From: Phlyctochytrium arcticum
Lineage: Eukaryota; Chytridiomycota; Chytridiomycetes; Chytridiales; Chytridiaceae
Reading direction: 5' to 3'
NCBI GenBank assembly: GCA_025602905.1
Contig: JAHLKI010000004.1
Location: 1,116,001 to 1,180,000 of the forward strand
Length of the DNA: 64,000 bases
Shown in pieces: positions 33,044 to 42,960 of the stretch. Under the pieces are notes generated by a model. That model saw nothing but the letters and a program-made list of their open reading frames with translations. It was not told the DNA's origin and ran no database searches. A program made the position numbers and the translations under genes. The first letter of the stretch is position 1; each line of letters opens with the position of its first letter.

Positions 33044-36000
33044 CTAGTCATCCCCGAACAGTTCGATGAAACTCTCTTTTGTGCTGGCAGTGCGTACAAA
33101 CTCTTCCATCCTAACGTCCGTCTGACCTGCTAGTTGTTTTAATCGCTCTAGCTCTTTGACAATTTCGGGACTTGGTTTGAAGTATTCTATGTCGGCAGCA
33201 GTCAGCGGCTGTAATATTCGAGTCGCCATGGGTCCTTCCAGTGTCGTTCCCCGTGACCAACCAACGTACATAGAGGCGCGCTGCGGACTTTTCCGAAGTG
33301 GTGTCAGTGGCGGTGCTAATAATAGTACGGTAAGTCCTTGGATTTTGTCGACAGTCAAAGAAAACGCTAACACAAAAGGCAGCTGGGTGATGCGAATCTT
33401 GAAACTGCGGTGGGGTAGCTTCACTTGCACTGCACTGGTTGCTTGAAACGGACGGATCCCCACTACGCCGCGCGGTAGACCTGGTTGTAGTTGAACATTT
33501 TCGTGATTTTTCAGCGCCACGAAAACTATGTCCGGCAATTTGTCGGAGATCAAAAGGCGTGTTCCGTTACCAAGTGTCGACTCTGTCAATGTGCCCGCAT
33601 CGTTTAACTGAATTTTTACTACCGTACCGAGCGCTCCATTCAGCAATTTTCTTCTGTGATCCACGTTCTTAGTGATTTGCACCGGAGCTCCAACACACAG
33701 ATCCAGCGTCATGGCCAATGAACCTGTTGATGTATCTGGCAACTTTCGCAAACTCCACCTCTCTTCTGCCGTCACATTTCCTTTTCGCGTTGCTTTTACG
33801 ACAGCGCCGAATCGATACACGACCTCCTGCCGTCCGAGCGCGAATTTCTCTATGCAACCCCTGTTAAATGCAACGCGATGGAAGTTGGCTGTTGTAAGAA
33901 TTGGTCGAAAAAGCTCCGTATCATTCACAATTGGTCGTTCTCCTGGCGTCAACACTTGTCCGTTAAGCAGTGCTATGTCGTCCTTGCTTAAGTGACCGGT
34001 TCGCATGTTGGTCATCAGTTTCGCATACGGAGTTTGTGCGCCTTGTCGCATGTTCCGGGTCAAAAAGAAGACATTACGAATTCCGTGATATATCCGATGG
34101 CCCGTTGCTATTCTGGCTGCATCCGAAGCCTTCAATCGGGTGTATAGTTTAGTTCCTGACCATGCTGATAACTGGTACCAATCCCCACAGATAAGTATCG
34201 ACACTCCACCCATCTCCAAGTGCGGTTTATCCATCACCATCTTCAGGGTTTCTTCTAGCAACGCGACATACTGCTTACTGAGAAGTGTTGTCTCATCAAC
34301 AATCAGTAATTTCAAAGGTGCAAATCGGAGTATTTCGGTAGGAGTGACTCGTGTGCGACGTGTACATATGGTAGTCCAGTTAAACATTTTGTGTAGATGT
34401 ACTCCCCCCGCGTTTGCGCCTGCCATCCCTGTCGGTGCAGTTGTCATCACTGCATCAGGCCGCCCCCAGCTTCTTGCCAAGTGAAGAAGTGCTTTGAGAA
34501 TAAAGCTTTTGCCGGTACCTGCCTGCCCCCACATAGATGCTGTCACACGACATGAACTGCCGTTGGTCCCTCTCGATTTGCTTAGAGACACATCATCTTC
34601 TGCTGCAAATGCGAATATCAAGCCTGCCGCAAACAGAACGAAGATACAGTGCTGCTCTTTGGTCAATCCGAAATGTTGCGATACTTGTGCAATGGTTGGG
34701 AATTCGTCCACCTGTGCGTTAGGCGAGTTTGCATGCGCCTCTCTCCATTCCGAATCTCCCAAGCAGCATTCATAGTGTTCAATTTGAGTCGCCATCGTTG
34801 GAAACAGTGCATAAATTTGTGCCCGTCGGTCAGGCATGGCGTTCTCCGTAGTGACGAGATGTTCCACCTCGTTGGCCGCTGCATCAAATTCGTGAAGATT
34901 GCTGACATGCCCGATCTCTGTTTGCCACGTCGGTACCGATCCCAATGTTGTAGCGAACGCCATGGCTTCTTGAGTGCAAGGCACGTCCCTCAAATCCGTC
35001 ATGGGTTCCTCGTCGTCCTCTGGGTCAAAATCTTCGTAACTCGCCTCACTGGACGTGTCCGATGTCTCCGAGACGCTGTCATCCCCATCCATGCATTCCG
35101 TTTCGTCTGATGTCCTCAATATCACGGGAAGTTCGGGATGGTTTTCGCGCAATTCGGCCTCTCTGTTGCGACGCCCCTGCTCCGCTGCACGTCTTTTACC
35201 GAGGTAGTGGTCCTCCGTGTTGCGCAGGAATCGTCCTAGCGCTAAAAAGTTGGCAGAACCGTCGTCAAGTGCCGTATAGTCGTAAAATGATTGTTCCCAG
35301 CTGCTGGAAGTCTTCAAACACGCTAGCGTCCGATACGGTTTGAAGAGAAACAGAAGTATTTGGAACGTGCGCTCACGTTCGGTCTCGGTCACATCATCCC
35401 TTGTCAAATCAGCTATTCGCTTCGTAACTACATTGACAAACACCGTCTTCTTGCGCTTCTCCAATCGGTGCGATCTCCGTTGTGGGTGCCCTTGTATGAA
35501 CTCGTGCGTTCCTGCCACGTTCTTGGTCTTACGTTTCATGTACTCGGCAGTGAAGGAGTATAGACACATACTCTCAAAGTCGTTGGATGCAGGTCGGCCC
35601 AAGTAGTCGCTCCCTTTGTTGACGGCTATCAATTTCTTCGCGGGGCCTATACTGTTATCTCCCATGCTTTCTTCTTCACCGATGCCCGCATCTTCATCGT
35701 CCGCGCCATCAGCTCCCCGCCCAAAGACCACATCTACTTCTCCCTCAAGTGTCATTGCGTTAATGATCGATTTTATGTACAGGTTTTCAACATCGTGCGA
35801 CTCGTAGAATGCCGACTTCCGGAGAAGATAGAGCGCTGCCATCGTGGACGTCACTTCCATCTTGCCGGTCAATTCCGTGACCTGCCGTTTCATTCGACGA
35901 AAACCCTTTGGTCCATGCAGGAGTCTCTTCACCATCCACGGAGTTGTTCTCCCGTTGCTGACTTTTGCGATGCGCAGATAAGTAGATTGTGTGAATCTTT

Positions 36001-38633
36001 TCGAATTGAACTTGTGGTTTATACGTGTATTTAAGGACATACTGCTTGATATCGGCCGCTTCCCCTCCCAGCAACAGGCGTATGTCGTGGTTAAAACGAA
36101 ACGTGCCGGCAAACAATGGATTGTAGTTGTTCAAATACAGCGACCCATTCTGGCGTTGAAATGAGACTGTCATGGCTGAAACTTGCGTGCTGGCAACTGG
36201 GTACTCTGGTTTCAAGAACCGACAATAGGTACCACTGGGGGTGCGGACACTCTTTTTGTAGCAACTCCGAGCGTGTTTCCACGAATGCTCTTGATACGCG
36301 AACAGACTCTTCTCAAAGTTGAGTACATCTTTTGCACATCGTGGTTCAATAATAGACTCTAATGGAACAGGATCCCAAGTGCAGTTTGCATAATCAACAT
36401 CCGTCTGTGTCCACAGATCCACGCTCAAAATGCCGCTCCGTGTCGCAAAATATTCAGCAGAGTTGCTTGCTACATCGCTATCCGACATACTTTCCCCGCA
36501 CCCGACACATACTATTGCTGATACCGGTGCCGACCAGTTCGCACGCGCCCGACGATATGCTCGTAGTGGAATTGGTTGGAACTCGAGCGGTGACGTGCAT
36601 GAAGGACAGAAAGGATGTAGTGGAATCGGTGATGTGCTGCTGACCACAGATGCGGCATAATCCGCTATTTGCTGAAGGCTTATTGATGCTGTTGGGCCGC
36701 TGGCTAGTGCCATGTATCGCTGCGTCGTTGAGGGAAGATTATATACCCATAGTAAGAAATGGGCATGAAGATTTCCAGACCCTTGCGTCTCCACTGCTCC
36801 CGAAAACGCCTTTATCACCCCTAAAGCCCCTCCGCCTCGTTTCGGCTGTTGCTTCGCAGTATCCCATCCCAGGAATTCAGAAATAATGACATCAATGACG
36901 CGTTCGAAGTGCCTTGCGACCGCCATTGGGTTCTTGCCAACCTCCGCCTTCCGTTCCTCTCGTGACATTGCTTTAATGCGCTTATTGATTCCCGACACCG
37001 CCCTGTCTGCACCTTCGTACTGGCTATACTGCACAACCCGAAAAGAATTCATTGAGTCAGGTGTGACGGTGAAGAAAATGTTCGGTAGACCCAGCGTATT
37101 CGTGTACGCGTTCAAACGATTCATGGCGGCGACTCGCTCTTCATTAGAACCCCAGTACGAACTCATGCCAGCCTGAACACCATTCTGCAACGCCAAAACT
37201 CCTGCGCCCACGGGTGCTACATTTGCCACCGGCAAGGAGCGCCTGGCAGCTTCCGTCCTCGCTGCTTCCCGTTCGGCGTAGCGTTGGATTTCCTCCACCG
37301 TAACTGTAGCTGCTAATTCGGCCGTTTTGGGCGACAAACGACATCGGAGATATACTGACGATCGAGCTCGCGTCCTTGCCGCAATGTTGAATGCCATCAA
37401 TATGAATGCTGGATGCTTGGCAAATCGCTGCTTGGGAAGCCTGAGTACATAGGCTATCCATTCTTCGAGGGATATCGGATTCTTTCGTCTTTCACTTGGT
37501 CCTCCTCGACCGTATGACAGAAGTTCCGGGATCCGCAAGTACCAGGATTCGGGGTCGTCGTCTGATACAAACGTTGTTGACCTTTTCATGAGTACACGGT
37601 TGGGGTCCTGATGATCCACAAGGAGCTGAATTACTCGTTTTACTTGGGTTCCATTGCTTTCGTCCGTTCGACTTTGGATGATAAGTGATGTTTCGCTTTC
37701 CATTTGGACTTCCGCGCTCACGTAGTTTTCACTTTCAGGTGTTGAAGGCACGCGATGAGTACTGGTAGACGCTTGTAGAGTTGCTGATATCTCAGCGTAC
37801 TCCGGGTCGTCTTTCGAAATATTGGTGATGATGGTGGCTTCCTCAAAGACCTTATCCGGTAAGGAGCTGTCGACCGTGATGTGCTCGTATATTCTGTTGT
37901 GCTCTTTATAGAATGATAGGAGAGAGTATATGGTCTCCCGATCACCGCGATACTCCTTTGCGACACGGATCGACTCTTCCTTGGTGAACGCACCAACAGT
38001 CGTAACGAATATGTCTCCGGTCGGTGCCATATCTCTGGGAAGAAGAAGTGCTGGGGGTGCAGGATCGGCCAACATTGCATACGAGTGTCCTTTCAATCTA
38101 TTAAAACTTCCTCCGTAAACGACTGCAATGTAATGCGCGCACTGCGCAGGGGCCGCCATGCTGAAATCAACCATTGTCGCTCGCTCGAAGAGTTCCTCCG
38201 GCAGGGATCCCACAAAGTTCCCATTCGCAATGGCAAAGCGTGGTGGTGTTTCCGCTGGACGCTGTAAAGATTCCAGGCACGGGTGGCAGAAGTGCATCTT
38301 CATATCGGACGTTCCTGCGGATCCATTGGAGGAGAAACCGCTGCGTGATAGCATAATTCCTGTGAACCGCGTGTCTAAATCGCTGACATCATATTCATCT
38401 GCGAGTCGTTGTGGGACATCTTCCGGGCAGCGTAGTCGAGAACGCATCGCACTGATTGGAACATGTGGTGACTGCAGTGATATCTTCGTGATATGCGACT
38501 GAGTGGCCAGTGCCCCGCAAACTGCGCATACTTCTTCATACATATTGGCATCCGACATCGCCGCCTTTGTGTCTTTGTACACCCTCTTCAAGGTTTCTGA
38601 TGTTATTGGGCCGAGGATGGGGTTATCCTCCAT
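33044..38633 (-). pseudogene. Helitron B RepHel, intact except a one-base frameshift
   Basis: About 1860 codons. Reads from the zinc finger (CAVCGALATQ, MKMHFCHPCLESL) through TVTPDSMNSFRV, HUH motif GSGNLHAHFLLWVY, a His/Cys cluster (HSWKHARSCYKK) and the Tyr region DIKQYVLKYTYKPQ. The helicase follows: Walker A MWGQAGTGKSFILK, Walker B LLIVDETTLLSKQ, CGDWYQLSAW, FSLTVDKIQGLT, and YVGWSRGTTLEG. The only lesion seen is one extra base in a short T run near 35900 (A run on the plus strand). The open frame extends upstream of ATG 38633 (RQRKNHAPQFYTPDELA), so a 5' exon may exist. If the indel is a sequencing error the element could be active. Confidence 0.8.
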
Positions 38634-39523
38634 TGTCGCCAGTTCATCGGGGGTGTAAAATTGGGGTGCATGGTTCTTACGTTGCCTTTGTCGCGCCTGA
38701 TTTCGATGCAGACGATGCCGCGCACATTCCTCTTCTGAAGGACGCGAACTAACATCATACTCATTTAGCTGCTATGATGTGGATCTTGCTTACATGTACT
38801 ACACTCACATTGGATTGTTCCTTTGCGCGCGTGCCTTGGGCTTCCGCGGCATTCTGCTTAACCGATTTACTTATTGTTTATTACGTTGTCTTCACTGTAT
38901 CGTCCTTGCAATAACAGCTACTTATGTCAATTGTATCAATTATGGGGCCTTTCTGTACCTCTTCCAATCTTACAGTACTCCACAAGGGCATTCATATTTA
39001 TATTCCTCTTATATATTCGATCTTATTCATGTTCTCTGGTGTTCCAGCTCGTACCTGCCATTTTTTTAAGGTTTATCTTACCATATTTTGCTGCTTGTTA
39101 CTTGTTTGCTTCATTATTTGTGACGAAAAACAACCTTAATTTGCATCCGTGGCTCTTGCCGTAAATAGTCACTTTCGTTTCAATTAAGATCAGTCGACAA
39201 TGTAACCTTTGCAAAACTTGCATTTCCCCTCCTGCCTACAATGGGACCATTGGCCGAAGGCTGTAATGGCCTCTATCTTATGAGGATCCGCTCCATTCCA
39301 GACCGTTCTGTGCTGTTTGTTCATGTTTGTGCTCACATGTCCTCCCCAATAATAGATTGGACATAGCGACCTTGGCCAAACATTGCATTTCCCTTCTTAC
39401 CCATTGGGCTTTGTAGGTCGTTCAAACCGATTCTGCTATCTCCGCCCCTCTCCCTCTCTCACTACATAAAGAGCGCCATTCCAAACTCCCTTCTCCCTCT
39501 TCCATACCGTCAACGCCATCATA
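38634..39523. other. Divergent intergenic region of Helitron B
   Basis: Carries the promoters of RepHel (-) and the AT-hook gene (+). AACTTGCATTTCCCCTCCTG near 39217 recurs as a diverged copy near 39382. No independent gene is supported. Confidence 0.4.
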
Positions 39524-40483
39524 ATGCTCATCATCACTTCAATCGTCAAAGTCGTCGAGCTTACTCCGTTGGACAAGTACAAGTTCGATGTCCAACTCGT
39601 GGTCCCCATCGTAGGTGGCGACATACTCCATCTCCCCGCATCCGTGTGGGTTAAGCAAAACCGTATCGAAGAACCTGTCCTCGATGCCTGCTACTTCTGT
39701 GTTGCCGCGGTCCTCGATCCCACAACTGACGAATTACAAATCTATACTCTCCACCGCCTCCACGACGATGCTGAACCTTTCCCTGCACAAGTTTGTTGCA
39801 CCGGACTCGTACACTCCACGCAGAAGGAGTCCGCTAAGGTGTTATTCCGCGTCTATCGAAACAACGTTGAGTCCTTCAGGCCCGTCACAGTTACCCATCC
39901 CGGAGGTTGGGGACCAAGAGCCAATGTTCTCCGCCAAAATACCGTTGTCGAGGTGGTCGGTGAGCTGATTTCTCTCGGGGAAATCGCCTTCACCAACTTT
40001 TACACTAACGGCGGCACCGGAAAGCTGCCCTCAACCTCAACCACCGCTGTTTCCTCTAAAGCTGCGAACATTTGGGGCCGGAAGCCTACCGGGCCGGTTG
40101 CAACCGCAACCTCTTCCACCTCTCTCTCTTCGCCAAGTTCGTCGTCCTCTGGAGTTGCCACCCCCCCATCGCGCACCATCTTCTTGGTTCAATCGGAGCC
40201 CCAACCAGTCATACACCCCTTACCCCCAGCCCCGAAGTCAACCCTAACTGCCAGCGGCAAACGGCGTGGTCGGCCTCCCAAGTCCAAAGTTGCTGCTGTT
40301 GCCGACGTTTACGATACCCCGGATACCCCGCCTGCCAAGGCTCGAAAGCTTTACGACAGTTTCTCCATGGCTAGGAGCTCCAATAACCCGTCGCCTGTCG
40401 TGCAGCTCGATCATGAATCAGACGACGACGACGACGACGCCCCTCTCTCAACCCACAACCGCCTGCGCAATTATTATGATTAG
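39524..40483 (+). CDS. AT-hook protein of Helitron B
   Basis: 319 aa, intact. Homologous over its whole length to 22078-23043: conserved LPASVWVKQNRIEEPV, YFCVAAVLDPTTDELQIYTL and HPGGWGPR segments, Ser/Pro linker, AT-hook GKRRGRPPKSK, acidic run and final RLRNYYD. It reads away from RepHel towards the Helitron 5' end, 215 bp short of it. Retention in both Helitrons argues that it matters for transposition. Biochemical role is not shown; single-stranded or AT-rich DNA binding is plausible. Confidence 0.65.
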   Translation: MLIITSIVKVVELTPLDKYKFDVQLVVPIVGGDILHLPASVWVKQNRIEEPVLDACYFCVAAVLDPTTDELQIYTLHRLHDDAEPFPAQVCCTGLVHSTQKESAKVLFRVYRNNVESFRPVTVTHPGGWGPRANVLRQNTVVEVVGELISLGEIAFTNFYTNGGTGKLPSTSTTAVSSKAANIWGRKPTGPVATATSSTSLSSPSSSSSGVATPPSRTIFLVQSEPQPVIHPLPPAPKSTLTASGKRRGRPPKSKVAAVADVYDTPDTPPAKARKLYDSFSMARSSNNPSPVVQLDHESDDDDDDAPLSTHNRLRNYYD

Positions 40484-40701
40484 CCTCCTTACTTTGACAG
40501 TGCCATTCTTCATCGTTTTATAACTTTCCTTGCTTCAAGTTTGTATTACTTGTTATGACGTTTTTCTGGACAATTTGTTCGTTCATGTCTGTTCGTTTAT
40601 TTTCGCTAATATGATAACTTCCTCGTACACTCCATTCCCCCGTTAGCATTTCATTAACCATCATATACCAGAGCTAATCCCCGCAGCGCAGCCCGGGGCC
40701 C

Positions 40702-40966
40702 TTATATCCTTTTCAAATTTTCGAATAAATGATATTAATCGAACTCCATCAGGAGTGCTATTTTTCTTTCCTCTCTCATCCTGGTTTATGAAACTCAGAT
40801 CTGTCAAAATCATCTGAATATCTTCGAAGTTGGCATATACAAGATCCATTGCAGTATCGGTATTAAGACATATTACAATTGACAGTTGCTTATAGAGTTT
40901 TGTTATCATTCTTTTAACGATACGCGCCCCTAGGTCGTTATTGTCTACTATAATAACAAACCGCAT
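40702..40966 (-). pseudogene. Receiver-domain (REC) gene, 5' part, split by Helitron B
   Basis: ATG 40966 starts MRFVIIVDNNDLGARIVKRM. VDNN matches the acidic pocket and MILTDLSF carries the phospho-acceptor Asp, followed by GVRLISFIRKFEKDI. The frame then enters Helitron B. With the 3' part at 32163-32337 it makes a stand-alone receiver domain of about 145 residues with Asp, Ser and Lys of the active site all present. No output domain is seen. It could interfere with a fungal phosphorelay, which is inference. Confidence 0.75.
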
Positions 40967-41008
40967 TAACTTTTATATATTGCAACAAAAGAAACAGTAT
41001 TTCGCTTT

Positions 41009-41395
41009 TCAAGATTCCAACTTCTCTAATACATCATTCACTCTTTTCTCCCATTCTGGATCGAACGAATATTTGTCTTTTTGTTTTTGGCACTCCATAC
41101 AACCTTGTTCAATACTAAGATGCTGTTTGAGTATTTTCAAATATTCTAAGTCTTTCAGTTTTTGTAAATCGGTGATTTTTGAAAATGGAAAGCCGATCGC
41201 GTCTACCAACATATCCAGGGAACATGTAACCTCTCTATTGATAATATCTTCTTTGTCCGCAAAAAGACATACATATTGCGAACATTCCGGACAATACCAT
41301 TTATCACACTTCGAACACTTATACAGGGTATCCAAATCTATATCATATACCATATCGCAACTGGCACATTCCCAATGATTTGTCCAATAGCCCAT
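41009..41395 (-). CDS. Zinc-finger protein, third paralogue
   Basis: 128 aa, intact: MGYWTNHWECASCDMVYDID, then CSKCDKWYCPECSQYVC, and a later CMEC. Same cysteine order as the proteins at 21326 and 21718, but with a longer helical C-terminus (DPEWEKRVNDVLEKLES) and a spacer of ~50 residues before the last pair. Lies 42 bp upstream of the receiver gene on the same strand. Confidence 0.6.
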   Translation of the reverse strand: MGYWTNHWECASCDMVYDIDLDTLYKCSKCDKWYCPECSQYVCLFADKEDIINREVTCSLDMLVDAIGFPFSKITDLQKLKDLEYLKILKQHLSIEQGCMECQKQKDKYSFDPEWEKRVNDVLEKLES

Positions 41396-41408
41396 CTCTT
41401 ATTAGATA

Positions 41409-41585
41409 CTAATCTATTTTTTCATATTTTTGTTGTTGCTGTTGTCGCTTCTTCGGAGTCTTACTTACATAGGTGTTCATAGATTTCACAAGATCACTAC
41501 CTACTTTAGTACCATCTACTTTGTCCAGAAATTTCCTCAGTTCTTCCGTGGACATATTGTCTAACTTTTTTAGCAACTTATCCAT
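41409..41585 (-). CDS. 58-aa charged protein
   Basis: Intact short ORF starting MDKLLKKLDNMSTEELRKFL and ending in a Lys-Gln stretch (TPKKRQQQQQKYEKID). Helical. It lies 13 bp upstream of the zinc-finger gene, in the same direction, so probably co-expressed. No family recognised. Confidence 0.5.
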   Translation of the reverse strand: MDKLLKKLDNMSTEELRKFLDKVDGTKVGSDLVKSMNTYVSKTPKKRQQQQQKYEKID

Positions 41586-41756
41586 GTTTTGTTATTATAA
41601 GATCAATTTTTATCTCAACAATACAACGCGAAACACATTTTACAAAGAACTGAGAGCGGTAGTATGGGAGAAACGAACAAAGACGACTCGATACTTTGTA
41701 GGGATAGAATGGAAGAATGAGTGAATCGGGGATCGATGAAGAGGGGTGACTAGGTT

Positions 41757-42133
41757 AGGAAAAAGGTGACAGTTTGGTGACAGGTAAAAAAAAAACCTTC
41801 ACCACTCGATACATGTAGGAAAATAAAAATTTATTAATAAAGTTGTGTAGTGTTTCTATGAAGGGAAAAAAAAGGTGACAGAAATGACAGTTTTTTTGTA
41901 AGTTAATTTTTTGTATAGAATTTTTATGAGTGAGCAGAAGTTCACAGAACGTGTGAACTACTAATCACTAGTCTAAAAACTGTATCCTCAGGGACTTTAC
42001 CTCAAAAAAACTGTCATCTCTGTCACCTACATGTAAAATGGAGGGAAATATCTAATGAAAAGTGTCTCTCACTCGAGACGTGGAGTAAAAAAAACTGTCA
42101 CCAAAAGTGTCACCAAAAGTTTCACCTTTTTTT
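41757..42133. repeat. 375-bp quasi-palindrome with GGTGACAG arms
   Basis: Outer arms (41757-41800 and about 42086-42133) both read AAAGGTGA...GGTGACA when viewed from outside. Inner arms (41870-41898 and 42002-42031) read AGGTGACAGAAATGACAG versus AGGTGACAGAGATGACAG. The centre is a hairpin, AGTTCACA/TGTGAACT with loop GAACG (41939-41959). All three pairs share a midpoint near 41947. Candidate replication origin or joined terminal inverted repeats of the virus. Confidence 0.75.
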
Positions 42134-42264
42134 GGGATGATATCGATATCGATATCAATAACAGAAAATGTTATAAAGGATTGAAAGTCCCGTAATAAGG
42201 CCGCTCCATAATCCGAATCATCATCATCACCATTCGACAGCCACTCGAAAAGAAAAGGGAAAAA

Positions 42265-42657
42265 ATGGATTTATTGAAAGACTGCGTGCTGGAGTTCATA
42301 AACTTGAATGAATCAGAGGAGTTCAAGAAAGCCGATCGTGTAGTGAAAAAACATGCTTCGGCTCTGGAATACATCAAGCGGGAATTCAAGCGATTGGAGT
42401 TGAAAGAGATGAGTGTGGATGACGGAGAGGAAACAAAGACTTTGTCGTTTATACTACGGACTTGTATGCGAGTGGATATGTCAGCACTGCCCATGGACAT
42501 TTGAGATATGTATTTGAAGGAAAGCGAAGTATGGTGGAAGAATGTAGAAGTGAAGAAGAAAGTGCATGTAGAACCGGCTGTTGTTGATGACACGATATTG
42601 ACAGATGAAGAGGAGGATGGAGAGCCCGATGCAAAAAGACGTAGGATTAGTGTTTAG
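42265..42657 (+). pseudogene. Small viral protein with nuclear signal, one in-frame stop
   Basis: 131 codons with TGA at 42502-42504. Before the stop: MDLLKDCVLEFINLNESEEF, a helical domain. After it: YLKESEVWWKNVEVKKK and an acidic segment ending in DAKRRRISV, a nuclear-localisation-like tail. Divergent from the genes left of the quasi-palindrome. No family recognised. Confidence 0.5.
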
Positions 42658-42835
42658 TATTTGTATTTTGTATTTAGCACGTAGTATTTGTATTTGCTGT
42701 TTTTGATTAGATGGAAGGGATAAATTGATGTGTTTAAATGACGGAAGTGCCTTGCCGTGACAAGCGGCACCACTCGATGAAATATGGAGAGGGATGATTC
42801 ATGATGTGTAAGATGACTCGATGTTTGATGGAGGC

Positions 42836-42950
42836 GACCTTATCATAAGGTCACATAGTGGAGAAGCGGCCTTATAATAAGGTCAAATAGCGGGCTTCAC
42901 AGTTGCCGCGTAGTTGGGCATAGTTGGCCCATAGTTGGCCCATAGTTGGA
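42836..42950 (+). repeat. Two short repeat families near the viral right edge
   Basis: CGACCTTATCATAAGGTCA and CGGCCTTATAATAAGGTCA are palindromic repeats ~34 bp apart. ATAGTTGGCCC then recurs about three times in tandem (42909-42950), followed by a C run. They mark the transition from viral to transposon DNA. Confidence 0.6.
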
Positions 42951-42960
42951 ACCCCCCCCC

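Larger units (their letters stand above)
32338..40701 (-). mobile_element. Helitron B (nearly intact)
   Basis: On the minus strand the element starts GCCCCGGGCTGCGCTGCGG at about 40699, continues GGGGATTAGCTCTGGTAT, and ends at the palindrome CTCTGGTATATACCAGAG (32338-32355). Organisation is the same as Helitron A. The empty site can be inferred because the insertion splits a receiver-domain codon frame. TTAT is present at both flanks (32333-32336 and 40702-40705), either microhomology or a 4-bp duplication. Confidence 0.8.
952..42960. mobile_element. Integrated Polinton-like virus (PLV), interrupted by two Helitrons
   Basis: Viral DNA occupies 952-21898, 31912-32337 and 40702 to somewhere between 42660 and 42960. 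It is recognised by the combination of a TVpol-SF3 helicase, a tyrosine recombinase, a chromodomain DDE integrase, a capsid-like gene, a penton-like gene, an A32-like ATPase and a fibre-like gene, all closely packed on both strands. No protein-primed DNA polymerase B and no Ulp1-type protease was seen, which argues for the PLV rather than the classical Polinton branch. The left end stops inside the helicase C-terminus. The right end is unclear. At least eight genes carry in-frame stops and at least five carry frameshifts, so the copy is defective. No flanking target duplication could be found. Confidence 0.8.

Noticed and set aside
952..42657. Alternative genetic code or programmed readthrough in the virus
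   Set aside because: All three stop codons interrupt genes and several lesions are frameshifts, so no single reassignment explains them.
952..42657. RIP as the cause of the stops
   Set aside because: Every stop codon can arise by one C-to-T change, so the stops alone are no evidence; G-run and other indels are not explained by RIP.
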